Source: an uncultured Draconibacterium sp. (GTDB lineage Bacteria; Bacteroidota; Bacteroidia; Bacteroidales; Prolixibacteraceae). Taken from it: a stretch of DNA of 64,000 bases. This document shows positions 53,722 to 63,514 of the stretch, one piece after another (the first letter of the stretch is position 1; each line of letters opens with the position of its first letter). Made by a program: the position numbers and the translations under genes. Below the pieces are notes generated by a model. That model was given only the letters and a program-made list of their open reading frames with translations, did not search any database and was not told the DNA's origin. Location of the stretch: positions 3,505,001-3,569,000 of the forward strand of contig NZ_OY781464.1 in assembly GCF_963676735.1 (NCBI RefSeq). Reading direction: 5' to 3'.

Positions 53722-54825
53722 TTATCTCACTAATTTCTCTATTTCATCAACAATTTTCACCGTAGCATCGGGTTTGGCCAGTTCTTTACTTTTGCTCGCC
53801 AATGTTGCACAGCGGTCTTTATCAGCCACCACCTCAAATGCCAATGGGAATAATTTTTCATTAATCTCATCGTCGCGCACCATTAATGCAGCTTGCTTAT
53901 CTACCAAAGCCATTGCATTTTTTGTTTGATGGTCTTCCGATACGTTTGGCGATGGCACCAAAATAGCAGCTTTACCAACCAAACAAAGTTCGGAAATGGT
54001 TCCGGCACCGGCACGCGATATTACCAGGTTAGCCACCTCGTAGGCCAAATCCATACGCGTAATAAACTTATGAATATGAAGGTTGCCCGGTTTTTTTCCG
54101 TTCAGCTCTTCCTGAATATTTTTAAAATAATAGGCTCCTGTTTGCCAGATTACCTGCACACCGGAAGCCGCAATCAATTCAATATTTTTTAAAACCGCCT
54201 GGTTTACCGAGCGGGCACCAAGGCTTCCGCCCACAATCAAAACCACTTTGTCGGTTTCTGTTAGGTTAAAGAACTCCAGTGCTGTTTTTCTGTCTTGTTT
54301 TTCAGTAAGGTTTTTACGAACCGGATTACCGGTCAGAATAATCTTATCAGCCGGAAAAAAGCGCTCCATGTTATCGTAGGCAACGCAAATGCAGTTGGCT
54401 TTTTTACTTAAAAGTTTATTGGTTATTCCGGCATACGAATTTTGTTCCTGAATAAGGCTTGGCACCTTATTTTTAGCAGCTGCCCGTAGCAAAGGGCCAC
54501 TGGCATAACCGCCCACGCCAATAGCTACCTGCGGATTAAAATCGGCGACAATTTTTTTGGCCAGCCTGGCACTTTGCCGCAGTTTTTTAAAAAAAGTAAT
54601 AAGCTTAAGGCTTGGTTTCCGGGGAAACCCCATAACCGGCAAACCAATAATTTTGTATCCTGCTGCAGGCACACGCTCCATTTCCATTCGGTCTTCGGCT
54701 CCAACAAACAAAATATCCACATCAGGATTGCGCATTTTTATTTCGTTGGCAATTGCCAAAGCCGGAAAGATATGTCCTCCGGTGCCTCCTCCGCTTACAA
54801 TTACCCTATTTATTTTTTTATTCAT
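53722..54825 (-). CDS. murG: Undecaprenyldiphospho-muramoylpentapeptide N-acetylglucosaminyltransferase
   Basis: Peripheral membrane glycosyltransferase that turns lipid I into lipid II. It has 367 residues. The N-terminal glycine loop is VIVSGGGTGGHIFPALAIA near residue 10 and the second glycine loop is AIGVGGYASGPLLRAAA near residue 102. The UDP-GlcNAc domain contains VLIVGGSLGARSVNQAVL near residue 190, FITRMDLAYEVANLVISRAG near residue 240 and the conserved TISELCLVGKAAILVPSPN near residue 263. It sits between ftsW and murC, as in most dcw clusters. Confidence 0.97.
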   Translation of the reverse strand: MNKKINRVIVSGGGTGGHIFPALAIANEIKMRNPDVDILFVGAEDRMEMERVPAAGYKIIGLPVMGFPRKPSLKLITFFKKLRQSARLAKKIVADFNPQVAIGVGGYASGPLLRAAAKNKVPSLIQEQNSYAGITNKLLSKKANCICVAYDNMERFFPADKIILTGNPVRKNLTEKQDRKTALEFFNLTETDKVVLIVGGSLGARSVNQAVLKNIELIAASGVQVIWQTGAYYFKNIQEELNGKKPGNLHIHKFITRMDLAYEVANLVISRAGAGTISELCLVGKAAILVPSPNVSEDHQTKNAMALVDKQAALMVRDDEINEKLFPLAFEVVADKDRCATLASKSKELAKPDATVKIVDEIEKLVR

Positions 54826-54870
54826 GTTTTGTTTTATTCAAACCTACCTATCGAGCCAATTTCATATCGT

Positions 54871-56091
54871 TTATTCGTTGGCGCTTTCATTTTCAATTTC
54901 ATAATCTTCGTCTGGTGCCTTTATCATAATTGGCTGTTCTGTTACTTCTTTATCTTGCTGATTTTGATGGCTAACACTTAATATGAGACCAAAAGCCAGC
55001 GAGGTAAACAACAAGGATGTTCCACCCAGGCTTATCCATGGCAATGGTTGCCCGGTTACTGGTAAAGCTCCGCTTGAGACACCAATGTTTATCATAGCCT
55101 GAAAGACGAGCACCAGCGTTAAGCCGATAACCAAAAATGCCGGAAACGTTCGGGTTGCCCGCCGCACAATTACAACGCCACGGAAGAAAAATATAAGGAA
55201 TAACATGATAACGGCAATACCGCCCAACAAACCATATTCTTCAACAATAATTGCAAAAATAAAATCGTTGTAGGCCGCGGCCATATAGTTACTCACATCC
55301 GAATGTCCGGGACCTTTTCCAAAAATTCCTCCGGTGTAAATGGCCAGTTTGGCGTAATCGGCCTGGGTTATGCCTTTTTCCGAGTTTGGGTCGCCATGAA
55401 TAAATCGCTCAATACGGCCTTTCATGGTTTGTACTCGCCCGAAACCAGAAGGCAGCATTTCTGCGGTAATGTATATTACCACCACTAGTGCAATACCTGC
55501 CCCCACAACCGAAAACAGGTATTTCAGGGGAATTCGGCCACAAAACATCATGGTCATTATTGTAGCAAACAGCAATGCCGAGGTCGAGAAATCGGATATA
55601 AAAATAAGACCGCAAACAATACCGGTATAAAAAATTATCTTCTTAAATGCTTCCCACAAATCGCCTTTTGTTTTTTGCCGTTTTCCAAGAATTTTTGCCG
55701 AAAACAGGATCAACGCTATTTTTGCCATTTCGGCCGGTTGAAAAGTTACTCCCCAGAAGTTGAGTGTTCGTCCGCTGGTAGAAACAAACTGCGTTCCGCG
55801 CATGAGCACCGAAAAAACCAAAAAAGCAATACTTGCCAGCAAGGCCCACCAGGCGAGTTTCGAATACAGCTTTATGGGCAAAACATTTACCATTACCAAT
55901 ATAACGGCAATGCCGGCACTTAAAAAACCAACCTGGCGAAACAGGTATTTTAAAGTGTTTCCCGAGGCCACACGATAAGCCAATGCACCGGTTGAACTGT
56001 ACACAATTAGCAGCGACAATACAGACAAGAGCATCAGCACCATCCAAAGTACACGATCGCCTTTAAATAATTTCAGAATGGAATGTTGCAT
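54871..56091 (-). CDS. ftsW: Peptidoglycan glycosyltransferase FtsW
   Basis: Polytopic SEDS-family glycan polymerase of the divisome, 406 residues with about ten membrane segments. Recognisable parts are VLWMVLMLLSVLSLLIVYSS near residue 13, the FQPAEMAKIALILFSAKIL region near residue 115, EYGLLGGIAVIMLFLIFFF near residue 285 and the C-terminal TGQPLPWISLGGTSLLFTSL near residue 345. The cytosolic tail is acidic. It shares one base with the murD stop and is followed by murG after 45 bases. The name FtsW rather than RodA rests on its position within the dcw cluster. Confidence 0.95.
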   Translation of the reverse strand: MQHSILKLFKGDRVLWMVLMLLSVLSLLIVYSSTGALAYRVASGNTLKYLFRQVGFLSAGIAVILVMVNVLPIKLYSKLAWWALLASIAFLVFSVLMRGTQFVSTSGRTLNFWGVTFQPAEMAKIALILFSAKILGKRQKTKGDLWEAFKKIIFYTGIVCGLIFISDFSTSALLFATIMTMMFCGRIPLKYLFSVVGAGIALVVVIYITAEMLPSGFGRVQTMKGRIERFIHGDPNSEKGITQADYAKLAIYTGGIFGKGPGHSDVSNYMAAAYNDFIFAIIVEEYGLLGGIAVIMLFLIFFFRGVVIVRRATRTFPAFLVIGLTLVLVFQAMINIGVSSGALPVTGQPLPWISLGGTSLLFTSLAFGLILSVSHQNQQDKEVTEQPIMIKAPDEDYEIENESANE

Positions 56092-57428
56092 TACAAATTC
56101 CTTACTTCTTTTTTAAATTGATTTCCTCTGTCTTCGTAATTTTCGAACAAATCGAAACTTGCACAAGCCGGCGACAAAAGTACGGTGTCGCCATTTCGAG
56201 CCAGGTAATAGGCAGCTTTAACTGCTTCTTCCATACTTGATGCATCCACCATATCTGATACACAATCGCCAAAAGCTTCGTGTAGCTTGGCATTGTTTTT
56301 TCCCAAACACACAATGGCTTTCACCTTATTGGTAACCAAACCTTTTAATATGGAATAATCGTTGCCTTTGTCAACTCCGCCTGCTATCCAGATAACGGGT
56401 TTATGCACACTTTCCAATGCATACCACGACGAGTTAACGTTTGTTGCTTTCGAGTCGTTTATAAACTCAATACCATGAACTTTCAGAAAACGCTCTAAGC
56501 GGTGTTCTACACCCTTGAAGTCAGAAAGGCTTTCTCTCAATTGTTCATCTCTGATTTTAAACACCATACTAGCAATACCAGCGGCCATGCTGTTGTATGT
56601 ATTGTGTTTCCCCTGTAAAGATAAATCCAGAATCGACATGCTGAATTGATTTTGATTAAAGTTGATAATTATCCGATTGTCTCTCACACCTGCTCCCGAC
56701 CCGGCAGCCTCTTCCAACCCAAAAGGAAGTTGAACAGGTATTATCTCTCTTTTTTGTATTTCTTTTTGAATGATTTCATCGTCGGCGCAGTACACAAAAT
56801 AGTCTGAAGCGGTTTGGTTTTGAAGAATACGGAATTTTGAATCGATGTAGTTTTGCATCTCATAAGCATAGCGATCAAGATGATCGGGCGTTATATTCAT
56901 GAGTACTGCAACATCGGCTTTAAACTCATACATTCCATCCAGCTGAAAGCTACTCAGCTCGATTACATACACATCAAAATCCTCTTCAGCCACCTGCCAG
57001 GCATAACTTTTGCCCACATTACCTGCCAGCCCCACATTTAATCCTGCATTTTTTAAAATATGATAAGTTAAAAGCGTGGTGGTTGTTTTTCCGTTACTAC
57101 CGGTTATACAAATGGTTTTAGCATTAGAAAAACGTCCGCCAAACTCTATCTCCGATAAAACCGGAGTACCCTGCGCTTTCAGCTTTTTTACCAGGGGCGC
57201 CGTTTCAGGTATTCCCGGACTTTTTACCACCAGGCTTGCCGCCAAAATTTTTTCTTCTGAATGGCAACCGGCTTCAAAAGCGATATTATATGCAGAAAGA
57301 ATATTCCGGTATTTTTCTTTTATGGTGCCAAGATCAGATACGAATACCTCGTACCCCTGTTTTTGCGCAAGAATGGCTGCTCCCACTCCGCTTTCACCAG
57401 CTCCTAATATGGCTACCAATTCTTTCAA
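56091..57428 (-). CDS. murD: UDP-N-acetylmuramoyl-L-alanine--D-glutamate ligase
   Basis: Cytosolic Mur ligase that adds D-Glu to the precursor. It has 445 residues. The N-terminal domain has VAILGAGESGVGAAILAQK near residue 5. The ATP-binding P-loop is ICITGSNGKTTTTLLTYH near residue 108. The central domain has MNITPDHLDRYAYEMQNYID near residue 180, and the last domain has FINDSKATNVNSSWYAL near residue 318 and PVIWIAGGVDKGNDYS. It follows mraY by 1 base and overlaps ftsW by 1 base. Confidence 0.97.
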   Translation of the reverse strand: MKELVAILGAGESGVGAAILAQKQGYEVFVSDLGTIKEKYRNILSAYNIAFEAGCHSEEKILAASLVVKSPGIPETAPLVKKLKAQGTPVLSEIEFGGRFSNAKTICITGSNGKTTTTLLTYHILKNAGLNVGLAGNVGKSYAWQVAEEDFDVYVIELSSFQLDGMYEFKADVAVLMNITPDHLDRYAYEMQNYIDSKFRILQNQTASDYFVYCADDEIIQKEIQKREIIPVQLPFGLEEAAGSGAGVRDNRIIINFNQNQFSMSILDLSLQGKHNTYNSMAAGIASMVFKIRDEQLRESLSDFKGVEHRLERFLKVHGIEFINDSKATNVNSSWYALESVHKPVIWIAGGVDKGNDYSILKGLVTNKVKAIVCLGKNNAKLHEAFGDCVSDMVDASSMEEAVKAAYYLARNGDTVLLSPACASFDLFENYEDRGNQFKKEVRNL

Positions 57429-57429
57429 C

Positions 57430-58680
57430 CTATCTTATTTTTAATGTTGCTATTGTTACTACTGCCAGAATAATTCCGACAATCCAAAAGCGTGTTACAA
57501 TTTTTGGTTCAGGAAAACCCTTTTTCTGAAAATGATGGTGAATAGGACTCATTAAAAACACCCTGCGTCCTTCGCCATGCTTTCTTTTGGTGTATTTAAA
57601 CCAGCTCACCTGAATGACCACTGAAAGGTTTTCGATGAGGAAAATCCCACACAACAGGGGAATTAAAATCTCTTTACGGATAATTACCGCAAACACAGCT
57701 AAAATACCTCCCAAAGCCAAACTTCCGGTGTCGCCCATAAATACTTGTGCCGGAAAAGAATTATACCATAAAAACCCTACTGTTGCCCCAATAAATGCAG
57801 CAATAAAAACAGTTAATTCACCACTATTCGGGATGTACATGATATTCAGGTAATCGGCGTATATAATATTACCGCTTACATAAGCAAGAATACCAAGTGT
57901 AGCACCACTAATGGCTGAGGTACCGGTAGCCAGCCCATCAATACCATCGGTTAAGTTTGCTGCATTTGAAACAGCCGTTATAATTAAGATGATTGCAATG
58001 GCATAAACCAGCCATTTTAACCAGCTTGCAGCATCGCCGGCAAAAGCCACCAACCAGGCATAATCAAATTCATTCTTTTTAATAAAAGGAATGGTTGTTT
58101 TTGTCGACTTTACATCTTCGGTTACAAATTGGGTCAGGGTTTCTCCGGTAACCGGGTCCTGTACCTCAACAGTCATATTTTTACCATTTTCATCGCGCAC
58201 ATGTTCGCGAACTTTTACATCATCGCTAATAAAAAGCGTGGCAGCCACAAAAAGACCTAAACTAACTTGACCTAACACTTTAAATCTCCCGGCCAATCCT
58301 TTTTTATTCTTTCTAAAAACTTTAATGTAATCGTCGATAAAGCCAATAAGTCCTAAAAAGGCGGTGGTTATCAGCATTAAAAGGATATACACATTATCGA
58401 GCCGGGCAAAAAGCAAGGTGGGAATTATTATGGCCATCAGGATAATTATTCCGCCCATTGTTGGTGTACCCTGTTTTTGCATTTGTCCTTCGAGGCCCAG
58501 GTCACGAATTTCGTCTCCAATTTGCCTGCGCTGTAAAATGCGAATCAATTTTTTCCCAAAAACAGTAGTTATCAGCAGCGAGAGAATAATTGCTGCTGCC
58601 GAACGAAATGAAATACCCGGTAACATTCCAATTCCGGGAATATCGTGTTCTGCCAATATTTCGTATAGCCAATAAAACAT
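57430..58680 (-). CDS. mraY: Phospho-N-acetylmuramoyl-pentapeptide-transferase
   Basis: Polytopic inner membrane enzyme that makes lipid I from UDP-MurNAc-pentapeptide and undecaprenyl phosphate. It has 416 residues, about 55 longer than E. coli MraY. Motifs are GTPTMGGIIIL near residue 72, the aspartate pair LIGFIDDYIKVFRKNKKGL near residue 112, NAANLTDGIDGLATG near residue 240, NSFPAQVFMGDTGSLALGG near residue 310 and the histidine motif SPIHHHFQKKG near residue 385. The extra length is a soluble insertion at ~150-215 (SDDVKVREHVRDENGKNM and on), which I recall as common in Bacteroidota MraY. It starts 9 bases after murE. Confidence 0.97.
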   Translation of the reverse strand: MFYWLYEILAEHDIPGIGMLPGISFRSAAAIILSLLITTVFGKKLIRILQRRQIGDEIRDLGLEGQMQKQGTPTMGGIIILMAIIIPTLLFARLDNVYILLMLITTAFLGLIGFIDDYIKVFRKNKKGLAGRFKVLGQVSLGLFVAATLFISDDVKVREHVRDENGKNMTVEVQDPVTGETLTQFVTEDVKSTKTTIPFIKKNEFDYAWLVAFAGDAASWLKWLVYAIAIILIITAVSNAANLTDGIDGLATGTSAISGATLGILAYVSGNIIYADYLNIMYIPNSGELTVFIAAFIGATVGFLWYNSFPAQVFMGDTGSLALGGILAVFAVIIRKEILIPLLCGIFLIENLSVVIQVSWFKYTKRKHGEGRRVFLMSPIHHHFQKKGFPEPKIVTRFWIVGIILAVVTIATLKIR

Positions 58681-58689
58681 ATCTTGCTT

Positions 58690-60147
58690 TTAATTTTGTA
58701 TTCCAAAACAGTTTTTCACTTCCTCTCTGTCGTCAAAATGATGTTTCACACCATTCACCTCCTGGTAATCTTCGTGCCCTTTTCCGGCAATCAGGATAAT
58801 GTCGCCCGGCTGCGCAAGCATCACCGCAGTTTTTATCGCATCGCGACGGCTAACAATTGAAACCACCTTGTTTTTATATTGTGCCTCAACTCCTGCTTCC
58901 ATGTCTTTAATAATTGCTTCGGGGTCTTCGGTACGCGGATTATCAGAGGTTAAAATCACCTTATCGCTAGCCAGCAAAGCTTCCCTGGCCATTTCCGGCC
59001 GCTTTGTTTTATCGCGGTCGCCACCGGCGCCAACTACTGTTATCACCTGCTCGTTTCGGGTTCTGATTTCGCCAATAGCCAGCAACACATTTTTTAAAGC
59101 ATCCGGGGTGTGTGCGTAATCAACAATGGCATATTTTCCGTCGTTGCTCCTAATGGTTTCAAAGCGTCCCTGTACCGATTTCAGGTTACTTATTGCCGTT
59201 AACACCTCATTTTTATCCTGGCCCAGCTCAACAGCGCTTGCATAAACCGCAAGCAAATTTGATGCGTTAAACAAGCCAACAAAACGGGTCCATATTTCCT
59301 GCTCATCCATTTTTAATAGCATCCCATCAAAATGACTTTCAATAACCTTGCAGCGGTAGTCGGCCATGGTCCTATTCGAGTAACTTAGTTTTCGGGCTGC
59401 TGTATTCTGAAGCATTACCATTCCATTTTTATCATCGGCATTGGTAAGGGCAAAAGCGCTTGACGGCAGCTCATCAAAAAAGGCTTTTTTGGCTTTAATG
59501 TATTCGGCAAATGTTTTGTGGTAATCAAGATGATCGTGGGTGATATTGGTAAAAATACCACCGGCAAACTGTATAGCTGCAATGCGCTGTTGATGAATGG
59601 CATGCGAGCTCACCTCCATAAAACAGAATTCGCAACCTTCAGCTGCCATTTCAGCCATAAGCTGCTGTATTTTTAATGCATTTGGAGTGGTATGTGAAGC
59701 GGTTTCTTCGCGTTCGTTTATTTTATAGGATATGGTGGAAATTAAGCCGGCGCTGTAGCCCTGCATCAAGAATAATTTATGCAGTAGGCTGGCAATGCTG
59801 GTTTTACCGTTTGTTCCGGTTACGCCAACCACTTTCATTTTTAACGATGGAAACCCGTAAAATGCAGCAGCAATTTCGCCCAAAACACGGTTCGAATCAG
59901 CTACCTGAACATAGGATACTTCAGCCACTTTTTCCTGGGGCAAATCTTCGCAAACAATAACCGAAGCACCTTTCTCGATAGCAATGTCAATAAATTTATG
60001 CCCATCAACTGAAACTCCTTTTTGTGCCACAAAAAGAAAACCGGCCTCCACTTTTCTCGAGTCGAATTCAACTCCGGCAACAGCTTTTTCAGCAGAGCCA
60101 ATGCATCCAACAACCTCTATATGCTCTAATAAATCCTTTAGTTTCAT
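58690..60147 (-). CDS. murE: UDP-N-acetylmuramoyl-L-alanyl-D-glutamate--2,6-diaminopimelate ligase
   Basis: Cytosolic Mur ligase that adds the third stem residue. It has 485 residues. The P-loop is VGVTGTNGKTSIASLLHK near residue 110. The central part has NITHDHLDYHKTFAEYIKAK near residue 205. The C-terminal domain has VDYAHTPDALKNVLLAIGE near residue 335 and the DNPR motif in ILTSDNPRTEDPEAII near residue 400. DNPR is the known signature for meso-diaminopimelate rather than lysine, so this organism should have mDAP-type peptidoglycan. It follows ftsI by 1 base. murF does not follow, unlike in E. coli. Confidence 0.97.
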   Translation of the reverse strand: MKLKDLLEHIEVVGCIGSAEKAVAGVEFDSRKVEAGFLFVAQKGVSVDGHKFIDIAIEKGASVIVCEDLPQEKVAEVSYVQVADSNRVLGEIAAAFYGFPSLKMKVVGVTGTNGKTSIASLLHKLFLMQGYSAGLISTISYKINEREETASHTTPNALKIQQLMAEMAAEGCEFCFMEVSSHAIHQQRIAAIQFAGGIFTNITHDHLDYHKTFAEYIKAKKAFFDELPSSAFALTNADDKNGMVMLQNTAARKLSYSNRTMADYRCKVIESHFDGMLLKMDEQEIWTRFVGLFNASNLLAVYASAVELGQDKNEVLTAISNLKSVQGRFETIRSNDGKYAIVDYAHTPDALKNVLLAIGEIRTRNEQVITVVGAGGDRDKTKRPEMAREALLASDKVILTSDNPRTEDPEAIIKDMEAGVEAQYKNKVVSIVSRRDAIKTAVMLAQPGDIILIAGKGHEDYQEVNGVKHHFDDREEVKNCFGIQN

Positions 60148-60148
60148 C

Positions 60149-62248
60149 CTAACTTAATGCGAGATAAACCGTTTGCCCGGGGCGATAAGAGCTTCCGGGT
60201 TTTAACGATTGTTTTTTTACTTTTCCTATTCCGTTTATTTTCACTTTTAGTCCTGCATTCTCCATTAAATAAATGGCATTACTGGCTCCCATACCAATTA
60301 CATTAGGTACAGCATTGGCCGGCACCACATTTTCCTGCAAAACAATTATGCTATCGTTAGCGCTGGGCAAAACCATTTTTGAGTCTGGCAGTCCCTGAAT
60401 GTTTTTCAAGCTAAGCTCTTCTGCCAAGCGCAGAATATCTTCTCGCTGCCCACTTTTTATCTGTGGTGTATCTTCGTTTTCGCGTTTATTTTTTTCCGGA
60501 ACTGCATTGAGTATCTGGCTTGCGTAAACTTTTTCTGAAATTTCTTTAAAAACAGGACCGGCAACTGCTGCTCCATAAATTGAGTTGCGGGGTTTTTTAA
60601 AGGTTACAATCAACGAATACATTGGATTGTCGGCAGGAAAATAGCCAACAAAAGATGCGTAATAGGCTCCATATTCGTAGCCTTTACCATCAGAACGTGC
60701 CACCCTGGCAGTTCCTGTTTTTCCAGCTACAGAAAAATGTTCTCCCTCAACACCCCTTCCTGTGCCGTTTTCGCATACTCCGCGCAACATGGCCTGAGCT
60801 TTGCCAATGGTTTCCTTCGACACAATCATCGGGTTAAGCACCTCAGGCTTAAAGGCTTTCACCAATGCTCCGTTGTTTCTAATTTCTTTCACCAGGCGGG
60901 GCTTCACCATAACACCATCATTAGCCACCGCATTATAAAAGTTCAGAATCTGTAATGGTGTAAGTCTTAGGTCGTAACCATAGGACATACGCCCCAAAGT
61001 GGTCGTTCCCCACCAATCGGCGTTTCCCGGATATTTAATGTAGGGTTGTCCTTCTCCGGCCAATTCCAGTTCCAGCGGTTTATGAATGCCAAAACCATAA
61101 ATACGGTCGACATAGGCCTTCGGATCTGACGAATAGTTGGAAAGAATAACCTTTGCAGTTCCGATATTGGAAGACTGCTCCAGAATTTGCTTTACATTTA
61201 CTTTTCCACAGGCATGATCGTCGGTAATGTTTTCTTGCGCCCAATACCCGTTTCCGGTGTCAAAAACATCGCTGGTATCCACCACTCCGTCTTCAAGGGC
61301 CACAACTAACGACACCAGCTTAAAAGTAGAGCCGGGCTCGTAACATCCGCGATGGCCTAAGGCATAATTATCTTTTTCGTAAAATCCGTCTTTTGTTTTT
61401 CCAAGATTGGCAATAGCTTTTATCTCACCCGTTTTTACTTCCATCAGCACCGCAGTAGCCCATTCCGGATTCGATTTCAGCGCCTGTCTGTACAAGGCAC
61501 TTTCAGTAATGTCCTGCATTTTTACATTAATGGTTGTAATGATATCCATTCCGTTTTGCGGCTCAATTTCGGTTCGGGTAACCCACCTTCCCGACAAGTT
61601 TTGCTTATAGCTTATGCCATTTTCTCCCCTGAGGTACATTTCGTAGGAACGCTCGAGGCCATTATAACCCACCGGTACAGGCGTAAGGGCATTGGCCTTA
61701 TTTAGACTACCAATAGTTCGCTGAGCCAACATTCCCAAAGGATTAATTCGTTTATTTTCCTGCTCGATAATCATCCCTCCGCCAAAACGGCCACGACGCA
61801 AAATGGGAAAGTTCTTAAATTGCTGGAGTTGGTTGTAATCAATTTTTTGAGGTGTTAACAGGTAGCCTCGGTTGTTATTATTATAGGCAGAACGCAAACG
61901 TCTCAGGTATTCTCGCTTCGAAGCATCTTTGTAAAAATCAGACAAGTACCAGGCCAGTGAATCAGCCTCCTTGTCAAACACCTTACGAACTCCTTCGGCT
62001 ACCAAATCGATGCGAATTTTATATCCGGGTACCGAGGTTGCCAACACATTACCATCGTCGGCACAAATTGTACCTCTTACCGGAGGAATTATCACCGTAT
62101 TGTTGCTAAGATTTTTTTCGATTTGCTGCCAGCGATCGTTTTTAATCTGCTGAACAGAAACAAGCTTAGCCACAACTACCACTCCGAACAACGACAGCAC
62201 GAAGTATACAATTGCAATACGCGACAATATGGTTTTCCTAATTCCCAC
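60149..62248 (-). CDS. ftsI: Division-specific penicillin-binding protein with PASTA domain
   Basis: Class B transpeptidase that cross-links septal peptidoglycan. It has 699 residues, longer than E. coli FtsI. An N-terminal membrane segment (IAIVYFVLSLFGVVVVAKLV) precedes the PBP dimerisation domain. The transpeptidase motifs are PGSTFKL (SxxK) near residue 304, QSSNIG (SxN) near residue 358 and AGKTGTARVA (KTG) near residue 508. A C-terminal PASTA domain covers about residues 635-699 (VPNVIGMGASNAIYLMENAG), more typical of Gram-positive PBPs but found in Bacteroidota. It follows the FtsL-like gene by 2 bases. Confidence 0.95.
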   Translation of the reverse strand: MGIRKTILSRIAIVYFVLSLFGVVVVAKLVSVQQIKNDRWQQIEKNLSNNTVIIPPVRGTICADDGNVLATSVPGYKIRIDLVAEGVRKVFDKEADSLAWYLSDFYKDASKREYLRRLRSAYNNNNRGYLLTPQKIDYNQLQQFKNFPILRRGRFGGGMIIEQENKRINPLGMLAQRTIGSLNKANALTPVPVGYNGLERSYEMYLRGENGISYKQNLSGRWVTRTEIEPQNGMDIITTINVKMQDITESALYRQALKSNPEWATAVLMEVKTGEIKAIANLGKTKDGFYEKDNYALGHRGCYEPGSTFKLVSLVVALEDGVVDTSDVFDTGNGYWAQENITDDHACGKVNVKQILEQSSNIGTAKVILSNYSSDPKAYVDRIYGFGIHKPLELELAGEGQPYIKYPGNADWWGTTTLGRMSYGYDLRLTPLQILNFYNAVANDGVMVKPRLVKEIRNNGALVKAFKPEVLNPMIVSKETIGKAQAMLRGVCENGTGRGVEGEHFSVAGKTGTARVARSDGKGYEYGAYYASFVGYFPADNPMYSLIVTFKKPRNSIYGAAVAGPVFKEISEKVYASQILNAVPEKNKRENEDTPQIKSGQREDILRLAEELSLKNIQGLPDSKMVLPSANDSIIVLQENVVPANAVPNVIGMGASNAIYLMENAGLKVKINGIGKVKKQSLKPGSSYRPGQTVYLALS

Positions 62249-62250
62249 TT

Positions 62251-62601
62251 CTAATCTTCCTTTTCAACTGTTATTTTTTGCGGAGGACGAACCGGTTCCT
62301 GCAACCCAATTCCGGCCTCTTCTACTCGTTTAGCCACTTCCGACGGACGACTGGCATCCATTAATTTTGCCGAAAGCGTTACCGACTCTGACCTCAACTC
62401 ATTTAACTCCTCCTGCAAGACCACAATCTCGCGCAAGGTACTTTCCGACCAGTTTCGGTTAGCTATTAACAACAAAGCCAGCACTGCCAAAAAACCCACA
62501 AATGGCATTTGGCGCATCGTTCTGTCATCGGTAAGAATCGTCCCACCGATAAACGACTTCATCCCTGTTCTTTTTCTGGTATTTTTGCTTTGCTCTGCCA
62601 T
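62251..62601 (-). CDS. FtsL-like division protein
   Basis: A bitopic protein of 116 residues in the ftsL position of the cluster. I use the ATG two bases after the rsmH stop (MAEQSKNTRKRTGMKSFIGG); an in-frame TTG six bases upstream would overlap rsmH. A basic cytosolic N terminus is followed by a membrane segment (MPFVGFLAVLALLLIANRNW) near residue 32. A coiled-coil periplasmic part follows (LREIVVLQEELNELRSESVT), with a short tail RPPQKITVEKED. Sequence identity to FtsL is low, as usual, so the name rests on topology and position. PGAP-style annotation often calls it FtsL or a DUF. Confidence 0.85.
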   Translation of the reverse strand: MAEQSKNTRKRTGMKSFIGGTILTDDRTMRQMPFVGFLAVLALLLIANRNWSESTLREIVVLQEELNELRSESVTLSAKLMDASRPSEVAKRVEEAGIGLQEPVRPPQKITVEKED

Positions 62602-62603
62602 CC

Positions 62604-63509
62604 TCAAATTTTTTCTGCAATTCTTAATTTTGCACTTCTCGACCGCGAATTCTGTTTCTGCTCCTCGGCCGATGGCACAATTACCTTTCGGTTGATTAAC
62701 CTAAAAGGCGACTGTACGTTTCCATAAAAGTCTTTTTCAATTTTCCCCTCAAGGTTTCCCGAGCGCATAAAATTTTTGCACAAACGATCTTCAAGGCTGT
62801 GATAGGTAAGAATTACCAGGCGTCCACCCGGCTTTAATAAATCAAGCGATGCCAGCAAAAACTCGCGCAAAGCCTCCATTTCAGCATTCACTTCAATACG
62901 AAGTGCCTGAAATACCTGGGCCAGATATTTGTTTTCAATAGCTTTGGGCGCGCAAGCCGAGGCAATTTCTTTTAAGCGAGTGGTTGTTTTTATTGGCGCT
63001 ACTGATCGGGCTTTAATTAGCGTAGCCGTAAGTTTTCGGGCATTTTTTATCTCGCCAAACATTTTAAAAACCTGCAGTAGTCGCTCTTCATCGTAACTAT
63101 TCACCACTTTTGCCGCATCAATATCAGCATCGCGGTTCATTCGCATATCCAGGGCTGCATCAAAACGAAACGAAAAGCCACGATCTGCCTCATCAAATTC
63201 GTGCGATGAAACGCCCAAATCGGCAAAAATCGAATCAACCTGATTTACTCCGTAGTAGTGAAGGAAATTTTTAACGTACCGAAAATTATGTCTGATAAAA
63301 AAAAGCCGGTCATCCTTTAAGGCATTCCCGGCAGCATCTTCATCCTGATCAAATGCAAACAACCTGCCGCCGCTACCCAGCGATTCAAGAATCAAAGATG
63401 AATGCCCGCCACCACCAAAAGTGGCATCAACTACACTGGCATTGGCATGCAAATTCATACCCTCAATGCTCTCTTTTGCTAAAACCGGTATGTGATAAAT
63501 GTCCGACAT
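62604..63509 (-). CDS. rsmH: 16S rRNA (cytosine(1402)-N(4))-methyltransferase
   Basis: Cytosolic SAM-dependent methyltransferase that modifies C1402 in the 16S rRNA decoding centre (formerly MraW). It has 301 residues. SAM motif I is VDATFGGGGHSSLILESLG near residue 28 and FAFDQDEDAAGNAL is near residue 52. Further family motifs are SIFADLGVSSHEFDEADRGF near residue 95, the DMRMN motif (ALDMRMNRDADI) near residue 121, and LRIEVNAEMEALREFLL near residue 205. GGRLVILTYHSLEDRLCKNF near residue 230 supports the assignment. It follows mraZ by 5 bases. Confidence 0.97.
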   Translation of the reverse strand: MSDIYHIPVLAKESIEGMNLHANASVVDATFGGGGHSSLILESLGSGGRLFAFDQDEDAAGNALKDDRLFFIRHNFRYVKNFLHYYGVNQVDSIFADLGVSSHEFDEADRGFSFRFDAALDMRMNRDADIDAAKVVNSYDEERLLQVFKMFGEIKNARKLTATLIKARSVAPIKTTTRLKEIASACAPKAIENKYLAQVFQALRIEVNAEMEALREFLLASLDLLKPGGRLVILTYHSLEDRLCKNFMRSGNLEGKIEKDFYGNVQSPFRLINRKVIVPSAEEQKQNSRSRSAKLRIAEKI

Positions 63510-63514
63510 CTCCC